Origin: Epiperipatus broadwayi
Taxonomy: Eukaryota; Onychophora; Udeonychophora; Euonychophora; Peripatidae
Reading direction: 5' to 3'
Length of the DNA stretch: 64,000 bases
Assembly (NCBI GenBank): GCA_028023455.1
Contig: JAQFVV010000030.1
Coordinates: 7,706,501-7,770,500, forward strand
A program made the position numbers and the translations under genes. The notes beneath the pieces were generated by a model. It did not search any database and was not told the DNA's origin. It saw only the letters and a list, made by a program, of their open reading frames with translations. Of the stretch, positions 11,658 through 24,639 are shown one piece after another; position 1 is the first letter of the stretch; every line of letters begins with the position of its first letter.

Positions 11658-12570
11658 ATTCAGCTACTTCAAAATATTTTTATATTTTTTAAAAGTGCAA
11701 ATTGTTATTTTATTGTTTATCATTTATTGGATACTTTATTGTTAATTTTATGAACAGTTTTTCTAGTTATATTATAATATTTAAATCATTCAAATATGTA
11801 TTATATAATTTTAGTTTTTTATCTTCAAAATGAAAAGAAAATAGTGAACTCATATGTGTGATATAACCAAGTATAAATTAAACTTATAGTACAACTTACT
11901 TTCATAAATACAAGGAAGCATGACCAATTGAAAAGGTAATTGCACTTACCTAACTTCTCTTTTTTTAATTACAATACTACAACTGCAAACTGAGAATTGG
12001 GGTGGGAATATCTCAGAATAACCCACCAAAGAAATTTTACCATCCTAAACTACACATAACACATATGCCTGAGTATACTACAGAGTAGCAGCTCAGACAA
12101 AAGGATTTTTTGACTTTTAGAATGAAGTGCGCACAAAAAGAGTTTCATAATCATTGTTTTGTAAAAAAAAAATTATTATCTTCTGTTAACACACATTGCC
12201 ATTCATATTAAAGTACATAAATTTGTAGGGAATTTTAATTTTAGACTTTGTAACAAATGGCCATATACAAAGTATTAGTGTAGTAGTTTTTAAATATTTT
12301 TCCAAAAAATTGTTGTTTTTCCTGGGAAATAAAAAAAACAACACTTTCCTAAGAACTTATGTGTGGGAATTTCCAGAAATAACCCAATAGCTGCATCCTC
12401 CTTTTGGACAATTGGATTCATGGTTAAATCTGTGGTAATATGTATCCTGTATTGGTGCATGATCTAATTAGAGATCACTATATTATGCAAATTCTAATTG
12501 GACTGGCTGGGCTACCCAGATGATCTTTCTTATTTTCTCTTTTTCTATGGTAACACTTCCTCCTGCTTCT
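11658..12570. other. AT-rich DNA without a recognised gene
   Basis: Two loosely similar segments (GTGGGAAT...ATAACCCA near 12000 and 12360) suggest an old repeat. Nothing else is supportable. Confidence 0.45.
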
Positions 12571-12579
12571 TTTCATGTC

Positions 12580-13900
12580 ATGTAGATGGCTTTTCATTGT
12601 GCTTGCCATAGCTGATAGCATTTATACAAGAACCATTATCCTTTCTGCATCTTTTTTCAGCTATTACAGGCTTGCTATGATCAAAAGTATTTACAGTAAT
12701 CTGTTCAATAATGTGCTTATCTTTACCAATCAGGATTCTGTCAATGTGGTTTGTATAGCATAACTAAATATTTATATAATTTGAAATTCTGATAATGGAT
12801 CAGCTGTTAGGGCTCTAAACATTGCTGTTTGTTTCCTGAAAAATAAAATGTAGGACTCACCAGGAGGATATATTTCTTGAGATATTTTGTGCTTGCTGAC
12901 CTAGTAATCCTCACTTCAGTAGCAATTTAATAATGTTGGTTTAAATTCTGTAAAATTTCTATGATTGATGAATAATGCATCTCACCAAACCTGTAATCCT
13001 CCACATGAATGATTACAGACTGTAGCCAACTTGTCTTTTTTTCATGGCATTCAGAGTAAAATATTTTTCCAGGCTTTTTATACATTCAGTGGGTGCTTCA
13101 CCTGCATTTCTGGAAAACTCTTAAATTTTAAAAACTTGTTTATTATAGAGGTCTATCTCTTTCTTGATCATTATTCTTTTCATATATTTTCTCTTTTATG
13201 TTTGCCACAGCCATTTTATTAATCTAATCTCCATGTCTTCAATCAGCCGCTAGTCTTTCAATTTTGTCCATACCTTTTATTTCTTGTTCATCATTCTCAA
13301 TTTATGTTTGTATTATTCATTTACTAAGTACAATTTTTTTTTCTTGCATTCAGGTTTAGATGTTTTTTATTTTGTATGTCTACCAATATTATTTTTTGCA
13401 AACTGGCTTACTTTATATTCTGCTCATCTTTGTTTTTTTTAATTCTTCATAAATCTCCTCTTTTCTATCATTTAAGTTTTGTAATCCACTCTTTAATATC
13501 TTCATAATTTCTTCTTTCATCTGGTCTTGATTATTTTTAATTTTATTCATCTGATTTGCAATTTTGTTTATTTGGCTTTTATTATCTTTAGTTATTTTAT
13601 TATTATCTTCTATTTGGCCAACCATCTTTTCCATTTTATTATTTTTATCTTCTATTTAGCCAGTCTTGATTTGGTTCTTCATTTGTGCCATTAAACTTAG
13701 CAATAATATTATCATAACTGTTTTTTTATGTTTCAGGTTTCTCTTTAACCTGTATTCATCATTTATTGCCACATATAGCTATGTAATATCTTTCTGTTCT
13801 GCTAACAATGCAAAGTTTCTTTTGATTTTTGGGCTTGCATTTTTGCTTCAGCCCTTATTATAATTTACTAACATACCAGTATTTTTTTAAAAGAATCTTT
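12580..13900 (-). pseudogene. Ty3/gypsy gag remnant
   Basis: On the minus strand a lysine- and glutamate-rich coiled-coil stretch (open at 13634-13413, with repeated NKI/NQMNKIK and KEEI heptad-like residues) is followed by FSRNAGEAPTECIKSLEKYF and TLNAM near 13080. This resembles the capsid start of gypsy gag proteins ('F.G...E....W....E.YF'). The same motif, NNAGEA..., occurs in the plus-strand copy near 25440, so the two belong to one family. Frames are broken throughout. Gag proteins form the particle in which the retroelement RNA is copied. Orientation and position show it is not the gag of the pol remnant at 17.4-19.6 kb. Confidence 0.6.
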
Positions 13901-14064
13901 CTTATATAAAATATTAATAATTGTTGAGTCCCTCCTCTCAATGATATAAAACATAATATATCAAATATTTTTGTTATTATAAAAGTAAATCACAATATAA
14001 TAATACAACTATTGTATAAAACAGAGAAACTTAAAAAAACATATATTTTTCTTCATAACAATAT

Positions 14065-17051
14065 TGCACCAGCCACATCTAGGCAAAAGTACCTCAAGTC
14101 CAATCATGCACAAGATACATAAGTCAGAAACACTCATCAACTCTGCCCTATTTGCCTATTTTCCAGATCTACCAACTTATGAGCAACAATGCTGATGATA
14201 CGGATCTAATTTATCTCTCTCCGCCAGCATCGTAAAGACACTAAAAGACTCTAATTTGAAATTATATAAGGGAACATTTTAGCATAAAATAGAAGTTTGA
14301 GCCATTTAAAGATCATGACCTTATTAATTATATAGAGAGAGGATTAGTGGGAGCAACTATTCAAAGTGAGCATAATTTAATAACTAAAATATTAATATTT
14401 AAATAAAAAAACAATGATTCTGCAAGTTTATGATATAGATAAAATTTATTAATTTAAAGAAGTATGCATAAAAACTTGTTTTATTAGTTTAATAATAGTC
14501 ATTGGCCTCTTTAAATCCACATCATCTGATTTATCTTTTATATGGGCACATAGATATATCAGATGAGATTTGTTTACAACTTAAAAAATGACAACTTTAA
14601 TTATTATTTTATTTTATTGTGGCTAGCAGATATGCCAATAATTAATAAGTACACAGACAAACACAATTCAACACTATGAGAAATATTTTTGTGAGATACC
14701 ATTCCATTTCCAAAGAACAAAATATAGCATTTGACCGAATATTTAGAATGATTAATTTTATTACAAAAATATACTTTACAGGAATGAGTAAACTGCTCTC
14801 AGTTTATACTGAGTAAGAAACATGTGTGAGATATCTTGTTAACATATATATAATGGCATCGCAAAAAGTTGCACATATAAAAATATTTATAAATATAATA
14901 AAGAAATCTGTTTAGTAGAATCATAACATTACGGTTTATGGACATTCATAAATTTGATTTATGCATGGTGGCAGAATTAGATGATCCAATTTTGGATCCG
15001 ACAAATGTGCTTCCAAATTTAAGGATGAAGAATAGTGACCAAATTCTTTCTGCTACTTTGGCAGATTCAGTTCACAGAAAGGTGTCAGCTATTAATAATG
15101 ATAGGCCGGATCTTTCCAAAATATCCCTATATCAATAGCTCATATGATGAATAAGACCCATAGGGAGGGGTTGTCAGCCATGTTTTTGGACTTGGAATTA
15201 ATATATGGGATCCAGATTACTGAAAATCCCAGGGAACAAAGCATGAAGACACCCATAGGTGGATTTAAATGTGGAGGTCTGTTTGCATACAATGACTGGA
15301 ATGAAAGACATATAATATTTTTAAAAAACTAAGGACAAATGATTGATAACCTATATATATTGGGAATGTCCAATGTAATAGTATGATATAAATACTAAAC
15401 AGTAATAGATTATTTAAACTTATTACTAAAATACATAATCATTGAAATAGATACTCCCCTTCCCTTTTACTTTAATTTATCTATAGACTTCCCACAATGT
15501 TAAATAAATGAGAATTCAGTTATAAGTGCTTTTATATTATACTGAACATAATTTAAACATATGAATGGGTAGTAGTTTTTTATTTCATAATAAACGGATT
15601 TGATTTCAAAAAGTTTTAAGGTTAGCACTTATTATTTAAATAAAATTAAAAAAAAAACATTTCTTAGAAAAACAGATTTCTACTTCGTTTTTCTACAATG
15701 ACATTATAAGATAATTAATTTGCTTTCCCCAAATTCACAAGTGTTCACTAAGATACAAATAACAAGACTTGTTTTAATCATAGTTAATTTAGTCACCCCA
15801 TAAAGTAGAGAGGGGAAAAAGAAAAGAAAAATGACATACTGGTGAATTTGAAAAATTATTTGCATATTTAAATATATAAATATATAAAACACGATAATAA
15901 AAGTTAAAAAAATATTATTGCCGCATGAAGATGAAAAAAAATGTTACACTTATTTAATAGAGGCTCAATGATAAAAGAAAATTAAACAATGTTATATAGA
16001 GTTATGTGCATGCTAATATCAAGTAAGTAAATTACAAATTATTTAACTGGAATGTTTAATTTCTGGTCGAAGGACCAGCTAATAAAATAATATTATTTTA
16101 AATGACAGAGTTATGAGAAATATTTACAAAAGGCTGAACTTAAAAATTTAAACATTAGGCAGTGGCTAGAGTTCTTTACCTTGTTAATTAATAGCAGTTT
16201 TGATGATATTGGCATCCACTGAAAATGGTGAACTAGACCTAATTAGATTTAGTCAGTCAGGCAGGTAGCATTTCATTATTTAGTATTTAAGTACATTAAA
16301 GTTCATGGGTGATGGGATCCTGTGATGAGTATGGAAAACATCATGTTGATCAGAGAGAAAGGTAAAAATTTTCACTACTCATGACACATTGGCTTATTAT
16401 AATGACAAAATGTGGATTATATTTACCATTGCTTTTTTATAATTTGCTGACTGGATACAACTTTTGTTAATGTAAGTTTTAAAGACAATGCAATCCTGTT
16501 AGAATTTCTTGAATGATTGTTTTAAAATGTGATCTAAGATTTAAAAACCAAATTTGAAGTGGATAAAATTTCCACTAATGGATTTTTACATTATTGTTAT
16601 AAAATTATAACATTTTAATTTGGACTACTGGGTCTCCAGTCAATTGTCTTAATTACATTTGAGAATATTCAATAGGATTGCATCACCTTTTTTTTCTGAC
16701 CACCATGACTAAAATAAATGATAAATTACAAATATTATTTTAAAATACATATTAATAATATATTTTGCTTTTATACTTGTTTTAAAAGTAATCTCTCCTT
16801 ACCTGTAATATATACACATCCATTATGCACATATACAAATTAAAATAAAATAAAATATTTATTTATTTATTTATTAAAAGTAATTACATTAAGATGTTTA
16901 TATATCTACATCAGTTATTATTTTCATAGTTAAGCAAAAAATGTATTAATAAATACATATATATGTAAGAATGGAGTTTGAATAAGGTTTGGTGGTGGGA
17001 GATTCTGAGTGGACTGTGAAGCTCAATCTGAATATCAGATTGACTGCTTCA
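14065..17051 (+). mobile_element. LTR-A copy 1
   Basis: Begins TGCACCAGCC, a variant of TGTACCAGTC, and ends GATTGACTGCTTCA. It is collinear with 21331-24471 over nearly its whole length, differing by small indels. Two open frames at 14938-15332 are disrupted in the other copy and look like no known protein. No matching 4-bp flanking duplication was found, perhaps because of decay at the left edge. Confidence 0.7.
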
Positions 17052-17429
17052 TTTTCCTGGACATAAAATTAAAAAAAATGTTTAAAAAAATCTTTCACTT
17101 GATGTTTCAGTGACAAAAGAACAACCAGGTTTAATGAGATGATGTGTATCTGTAAAAAAAAATTATTTTATCTGACTGACAATTAACTTACTCATTCATT
17201 TTTGATTTACTTTTATTTTTTCTTGCTGCCGACATTTTATATGTTGCTAAAAAATATATATAACTGTTACAAAAAAAATTATTTTTAATTATCTTTATAT
17301 ATTATATTCATCCATTCTTTTATTTATTTTTACTCCCATAACCCAATCTATCCTTATCCATTTTATTTATTATTACTACCTTGAATATAACAGAAACAGA
17401 AGTTTAAAACTATATTACAATTTTTTTTT

Positions 17430-19600
17430 TTCTTTTCTTTGCAATTGTGATCCAAACTCATTAGCTATTTGGACTCTCCATTTATTTTTACATATACTGT
17501 TCATCCAGCTTGTCAAGCTTGATCTAGTCTTTTTCTCGATCTGGAGGTTTATATGGCTTTAAATACTTTGCATTGTATGTTCCCTTAATACCATTCTCTC
17601 CTTGTAGAAGGAAAGCATTTTCCCCATATTTTTTTGATCTGGAATGGTACCTAGTATAAGGGTAAACATTTTAGAAATTTCTTTTTTGTAGTATTGCTGG
17701 TTCTTTGAGTCTGGACCGATATCTTATCTCCTTCTTGGGATTCATGGTAGAGTGGATGTCCCCTCCATATACATTGTTCACCATATAAACCAAGCATACC
17801 TGGGCATCCCTTTGGTCTTGGCTTGGATTGATGTGAGATTCATTCTTAGGTAAAGGGGTTTTAAATAGCTGTGGGCAAGGTTTCACCTAGTGATGACACT
17901 GAGGGACAAATCTTAGTGATTTGTTAACAGTGTTGTTAATACAATTGATGATCCCCTCAATACTATTTACCCATCCCCTATTATGGTCACAAGACAAGTG
18001 GGAAACAATCTGTTAATCTCATGCATGACCTGTTTGCACAGGTTAGATTGTGAGTTATGGATAAAGGTAAGTTGGTGACTGATGCCCTGTTTTGCTATCC
18101 ACTGTTTTCATTCTTTGGAAATAAAGGCTGATCCATGGTTGAATAGTATCACTTCAGGTTTTCTGACTTAAGTGAACTATCGGTTTTGGAGTGCTCAGAT
18201 CATACTTTGAAAATATGTTTTAATTCACCAACAGGTTCTGGAATTTTCAGAACTTTGGTAATGGACCATAGCAATCGATGGCTAATAATTTATTGGGACC
18301 AGTAGCTAAAGTAGGCTTAATTTTACTAGCATAGGATCAATTTGGAGGTTTGCATTGAGCACAAGTGATGCATTTCCTTAAAGTAGTCAGGATCTGTGCA
18401 TATGTGCCAGGCCAGAAGAATTGATGCCTCACGGCTTCTTCTGTCTTCCAAGATCTATAATTTCCTATAGTTTTATGCACTTGAGATATTATTCAGGCCC
18501 TTAACCGATGAAGCATTTATATCCTCCATAGATCCTCTTCGCAATTAGTTCTTACTTGCAGGATCTATTGGGCATGCCATTTAGATTTGTTTTCAGATCG
18601 AATCTTTAGTTCTTGGATCCATTGGATAATTGATTTACATTGGGACTCTAAGTCCTGCCAGTAGCACAAGTTTTTCAATTCTGATTCAATGGCTATTTCT
18701 TTTCTGGTCATCATGACTTCTACTGGATGATCAACAATCTCATGGTTCTGGGGGGTTATGGATATGGGGTGCCAGCTCAAAATATTGGCTACAATGTTCT
18801 CTGGGCAGGACAGTAAATAACTTTTGTACTGGAATTTCTGAAGGGTAAGGCTCCATTGGATTAGCTGATCATTGTTCAAAAAGCTAGTGTTTAGGGACTT
18901 AAGGCAGCAGTGATCTGTAATAATGATAATGACAGATCCAAGAAGAAATTGCTTAAATTTTTGCCATGCCCAGACAATTGTGATGGTTTCTTGCTTTGTT
19001 GGCATGCCCAGACAATTGCGAGGGTTTCTTGCTTTGTGATGGTGTAATTAATTTCTGTACCCTTCAAGGTTCAGCTGCTAAAATACAGCACCCAGCATTT
19101 GCCAGCTGGTCCAATTTAAAATAATATCACCCCCAAACACTTTTTACCACTATTGGTTTGGACATAGAATGGGCAATTAAAATCTGGATGATGGAGCAGT
19201 CTGAAAAATTTATGCTTTGTTTTTCATTTTTTGTTAATGGTTGTCTGTCCATTCCCACTTCCTGTCTTTGCATAATAAGTCAATTAAGCAGTTAGTCTCC
19301 TGGGCAAAGTTGGAATAGAACTGGTGATAGAAGTTACAGAGACCAATGAAGGATCTGACTTGTTTATGGGTAGTGGTATGGGAAAGCTCTCAATAGCCTC
19401 TACTTTTTCAGGATGTACCTTGATCCCTTGCTGGTTGATGTTGTGGCCAAAGAACAATATTTCAGTGATGGCAAATCAGCTTTGTTCTATATTAATAGTG
19501 ATGTTTTCCCTAATGCATGCTTGAAAAACAGCCAGATACTTAATGTGTTCATCAAAGCTTATGAATGCTATTACAATGCCATTTAGTGCTCAAAAAATCC
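17430..19600 (-). pseudogene. Ty3/gypsy pol remnant (RT end, RNase H, integrase)
   Basis: Read right to left on the minus strand: the RT tail with FGHNINQQGIKVHPEKVEAI (near 19430), RNase H pieces (FYVQT...GVILFQI about 19140; ETLAIVWA and TDHCCLKSLN, 19050-18890; CPENIVANILSWHP about 18790), the integrase zinc-binding end (GTYAQ...RKCITCAQC, about 18400-18340), the catalytic start LLAIDCYGPLP (about 18270), and a C-terminal tail ending KYLKPYKPPD (about 17540). Stops and frameshifts occur throughout. In a live element this polyprotein copies RNA to DNA and integrates it. The order is normal for gypsy (RNase H before integrase). LTR-A copy 1 downstream has the opposite orientation and so is not its LTR. 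Confidence 0.8.
18965..19040. repeat. 38-bp tandem duplication in RNase H coding remnant
   Basis: CATGCCCAGACAATTG starts at 18965 and again at 19003, and the following bases are also repeated. A 38-bp step is not a multiple of three, so it shifts the pol frame at the E-T-L-A-I-V-W-A motif, which is therefore present twice. Confidence 0.85.
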
Positions 19601-19609
19601 CTTAACTAG

Positions 19610-21330
19610 CTCAGTCTATTGTAATACATTCACAAATTATTGTTTTAATTAGTGGTAAAAGAATTGACTGACAGATTAAGCTTTAAGTTTAAAAGACAAT
19701 TTATTTTAACTCACATTTATTATACTAATTTTAAATACTTTTTATAAATCATATTTAACTAATATACACTGGTATAATGATCATGCACATTTTTAATTCA
19801 CACACTATAATATCATATAACAAAGCATTAAATAATATTTGACATTTAAAAACACACACACATCAATAGTTTGTCTATGTATGCTATAGAATTCTTATTA
19901 CTTGACTGTGGGAGGCTTCAAACTAATGCAATGACTACTTTAGAAATAAGAATAAGAAAAATATTATTACCTAGGATTTTGAATGTGGGCTTACAACTTT
20001 GTTTTATTCCTGGTCGCTGCTTCAAGTACGAATATTTCCAGCTGACTGGGACATTTTCTTGAGAAGTTTTATTTTTATTCATTGGCACTATTCTTGGGGA
20101 CAGTTAAATATTGATGGTGGATTTCAAGTTGTTATGCAAGCATTATTCTTTTCTGGGCAAGTTGGATGTTCACTGGACTCAGGCTAGAGAAAGTCATATA
20201 ATTCTGATGCCGATTAGCACTGCATTCTTTATTCTGGATACACTGATTGATTGACTGATTAAAGAATTTAACTCAACTGTTTTCTCAACTTTTTTCAACT
20301 TCAATTGTTTTCTCAACTGCTCAATCTCAAAATCTCAACTGATTGTCTGATGAAACACTGGACTATTTATACTTAAGGCATGTTGTTGTTTTGATGTCTG
20401 CCAGCAATATCTGTTGTTGAAATTCCTTCCTTGTTTTTAATTGCATTACTCAAGATAAGCTTTTAATCATGTTGTTGGAAATGCTAATTAGCAGCCATAG
20501 CAAACATGTAATTTTTACATTTTTAATTAGTAGCCATCACTGTGTTTTTAATGATAATTTTCTATATCATTTTTTTAATATTTACTATGCATACATTTAT
20601 TATATTTACCATCGCATATATATATTTTACTAACAAACTCATATTAATTTGTCATTTATGCACGTATATAATTTAAGATCTATTCACTATTTAGTTTTTA
20701 GGATGACTTTTTTTCTTCTTTAATTTAAATAAAAAAAGATTTATATTTTTAAACCTTTAGTTTAAACCTTTTTCTTTCTTTCCTTGTTTTTCTAATCAAT
20801 CATTTATAACTTTTATAAATGATATTTTTTTTAAATTAACAACAATAATAAAAATAATTCTTTAGACTTTTATTTTTTTGTGTTTCAAAAACAAACTGCA
20901 ATAAAAAAACTTTTAAACTTTTACATATTTCTTTTAATGAATAATTTTATTTTAATAATTTTTAGACAAAATTATTATATGTACCAACACAATATTGGTA
21001 CAATATATAGGTGGGAAAGTATTAAAAAGCTGCCACTACTTTTCTTTCACCAACCTGAAAAAACGATACACATATATGAACATTATTCATGGGAAAAAAT
21101 TTTTTTTACATATATGCTCAACATTATTACTGGAGTGTGTATAATATTCAAAAGATCATCTGAACTGGGTGTACAAACGAAGAAAGAAAAAAAAATTTTC
21201 ACATATATATTTAGTATTAATCAGAAAAAGAACATATATATATATATACTAAACTCTATTACTATCTCTCAGGCATGTGGGTTTTTATTTGAAATCCTAC
21301 ATTGATGCACCAAACCTAGGGGGAAAAACC
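19610..21330. other. AT-rich spacer, low-complexity TCAACT-rich patch
   Basis: Positions 20270-20345 hold an irregular CTCAACT/TTCAACTT repeat. Open frames at 19871-20187 and 20880-21305 do not resemble known proteins; the 141-residue frame at 20880 is dominated by Y, I, F and K, as expected by chance in AT-rich DNA. Confidence 0.5.
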
Positions 21331-24300
21331 TGTACCAGTCAGTTTTGTCTGTTCATATAACAAGATCTAGAATCTAGGCAAAAGTACCTCAAGTCCAATC
21401 ATGCACAAGATACATAAGTCAGGAACACTCATGACCTCTGCCCTATTTGCCTATTTTCCATATCTACCAACTTATGAGCAACAATCCTGATGATACCGAT
21501 CTAATTTATCTCTCTCTGCTGCCATCGCAAAGCGGAGACACAAAAAGACTCTATTTCAAAATTGTATAACAGAACATTTTAGCATAAAATAGAAGTTTGA
21601 GCCATTTAAAGCATTAATTATATATTGAGAGGATTAGTAGGAGATCATCTAGTCAGAGTGAGCATAATTTAATTATAAAAGAAAACAATGATTGTGCAAG
21701 TTTATGATATATATAAGATTAATTAATTTTAAAAAGCATGCATAAATACTTGTTTTATTATTTAATTAATCATCATTGGCCTCTAAATACATATCAACTG
21801 ATTTATATTTTATACAGTCACATAGGTATATCAGATGAGATTTATTTACACTTGGAAAATGACAACTTTAATTATTATTCTATTTTATTGCAGCTAACTC
21901 ATATGGCAATAATTAATAAGTACACTGATGAACACAATTTAGTGGTATGAGAAATATTTTTGTGAGATACCAATCCACACAAAATATAACACTTGACCAA
22001 ATATTTGGAAATGATTAATTTTATTACAATAATTTATTTTACAGGAATGGGTAAACTGCTTTCAGTTTATACTGAGTAAGAAATATGTGTGGGATAGCTT
22101 GTTAACATATATATAATGGTGTCGCAAAAAGACATGCATATAAAAATATTCTATAAATATAATAAAGAAATCTGTTTTGTAGAATCATAACATTACAGTT
22201 TATGGACATTCATAAATTTGATTTATGGCAAAAACTTTGAGTGGTGTATGAATGGTGGCAGAATTAGATGATCTAATTTTGGATCTGACAAATGTGCTTC
22301 CAAATTTAAGGAAGAAGAATAGTGACTGAATTCTTTCTGCTACTTTGGCAGATTCAGTTCACAGAATGAAGGTGTCAGCTATTAATAATGATAGGTCGGA
22401 TCTTTCCAGTGCATCCTTATGTCAATAGCTCATATGATGAATAAGTCCCACGGGGAGAGGGATTGCCAGCCATGTTCTTGGACTTGGAATGAATATATGG
22501 GATCCAGATTATCAAAAATCCCAGGGAACGAAGCACAAAGACACATATAGGTGTTTTTTTAATATGGAGGCCTGTTTGCATACAATGCTTGGAACGAAAG
22601 ACATATATTTTTAAAAAACTAAGGACGAATGATTGATAACCTGTATATATTGGGAATGTCCAACGTAATAGTATGGTTTAAGTACTAAACAGTAATGGAT
22701 TATTTAAACTTATTACTAAAATACATAATCATTGAAATACATACCCCCCTTCCCCCTTACTTTAATTAATCTATATACTTTCCACAGCATTAAATAAATG
22801 AGAATTCAGTTACAAGTGCATTTATATTATACTGAACATAATTTAAACATATACAAATGGGGTGGTGGTTATTTATTTCATAATAAATGGATTTGATTTC
22901 ATAAAGTTTTAAGGTTGGTGCTTATTATTTAAATAAAATAAAATAAAAACATTTCTTAGAAAAACTGATTTTTACTTCATTTTTCTACAATGGCATTATA
23001 ATATAATTAATTTGTTTTCCCCAAATTTGAAAGCATTTGCTAAGATAAAAATAACAAGATTTGTTTTAATTGAAGTTAATTTAGTCACCCCATAAAGTAG
23101 AAAGGGGAAAAAATAAAAGAAAAATGACAAACTGGCGAATTTGAAGAATTATTGGCATATTTAAATATATAAATATATAAAACATGATAATAAAAATTAA
23201 AATATATTATTGCTGCATGAAGATGAAAGAAAATATTATACTTATATAATAGAGGTTCAATGATAAAAAAAAAATTAAACAATGTTATATAGAGTTATGT
23301 GCATGCTAATGTCAAGTAAGTAAATTACAAATTATTTAACTGGAATATTTAATTTCTGGTCGAAGGACCAGCTAATAAAATAATATTATTTTAAATGACA
23401 GACAGAGTTATGAGAAATATTTACAGAAGGCTGAACTTAAAAATTTAAACATTAGGCAGCTGCTAGAGTTCTTTACCTTGTTAATTAATAGCAATTCTTG
23501 ATGATTTCAGTGTCCATTGGAAATGGTGAATTAGATCTAGTCACATTTAGTCAGTCAGACAGGTAGCATTTTATTATTCAGTCTTTAAGTACATTAAAGT
23601 TCATGGGTGACAGGATCCTGGGTGATGAGTGCAGGAAATTGCATGTTGATCGGAGAGAAACATGAAAATTTCTACTACTCATGACACATTGGATTATTAT
23701 AATGCCAAGCATGGATTATATTTACCATTGCTATTTTATAATTACAAGTCTCCTCTCATGATTCAAATCTAGCAGTATTTATACTATTTCTCCATTTATC
23801 TTGGAATGCACTTTAGTTGTTATACCTGAAGTACTTTATTCACTTAGTGGTTCTGGAATTTGCTGACCAGATACACCTTTTGTTAATGTAAGTTTTAAAG
23901 TCAATGCAATCCTGTTAGAATTTCTCGAACAATTGTTTTAAAATATGAACTAAGATTTTAAAACAAATTTGAAGTGGATAAAATATCCACTAATGGATTT
24001 TTACATTACTGTTATAAAATTATAACATTTTAATTTGGACTAATGGGTCTCCAGTCATTTGTCTTAATTGCGTTCGAGAATATTCAATAGGATTTCATCA
24101 CCTTTTTTTTCTGACCACAATGACTAAAATAAATGATAAATTACAAATATAATTTTAAAATACATATTAATAATATATTTTGCTTTTATACATGTTTTAA
24201 AAGTAATCTCCCCTCACCTATAATATATACACATCCATTATGCATGTACACGAATTAAAATAAAATAAAATATCTATTTATTAAAAGTAATTACATTAAG

Positions 24301-24471
24301 ATATTTATATATATATATATATATATGTCAGTTATTATTTTCATAGTTAAGCAAAAAAATGTATTAATAAATAGGTATATACATGTAAGGATGGAGTTTG
24401 AATATGGTTTGGTGGTGGGAGATTCTGAGTGGACTCTGAAGCTCAATCTGAGTATCAGATTGACTGCTTCA
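21331..24471 (+). mobile_element. LTR-A copy 2
   Basis: 3141 bp from TGTACCAGTCAG to GATTGACTGCTTCA, collinear with copy 1. Flanking tetramers (AACC, ATAT) do not match. Either it is not a simple solo insertion or its edges recombined. The gypsy remnant starts shortly after its right end, but no recognisable primer binding site follows, so linking the two is speculative. Confidence 0.75.
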
Positions 24472-24639
24472 ATATAAAAGAAAAAAACATTGTTTTTATA
24501 ATATTGTTTTTAATTACATTCATATCGGCCTTTCAAGCCATGAATGTAATTACAAATTGTATACAGATGCTATAAAAATAAATGCTTATTTAAATATTGT
24601 TTTTTGTAAATGATAACATGAGCAAAATCAAAATCGGCT

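Noticed and set aside
14938-15332. Two adjacent 60-residue frames as a gene
   Set aside because: They lie in LTR-A, the second copy at 22.2-22.6 kb has stops and indels in both, and no family resemblance was seen.
20880-21305. 141-residue frame as a membrane protein
   Set aside because: Composition (Y, I, F, K, N) is what random AT-rich DNA gives. No signal peptide plus domain pattern or conserved copy was seen.
24461-24480. LTR-A copy 2 as the 5' LTR of the gypsy element at 24.6-30.7 kb
   Set aside because: No primer binding site follows its CA end, and no LTR-A copy lies downstream of the pol end. The adjacency may be chance.
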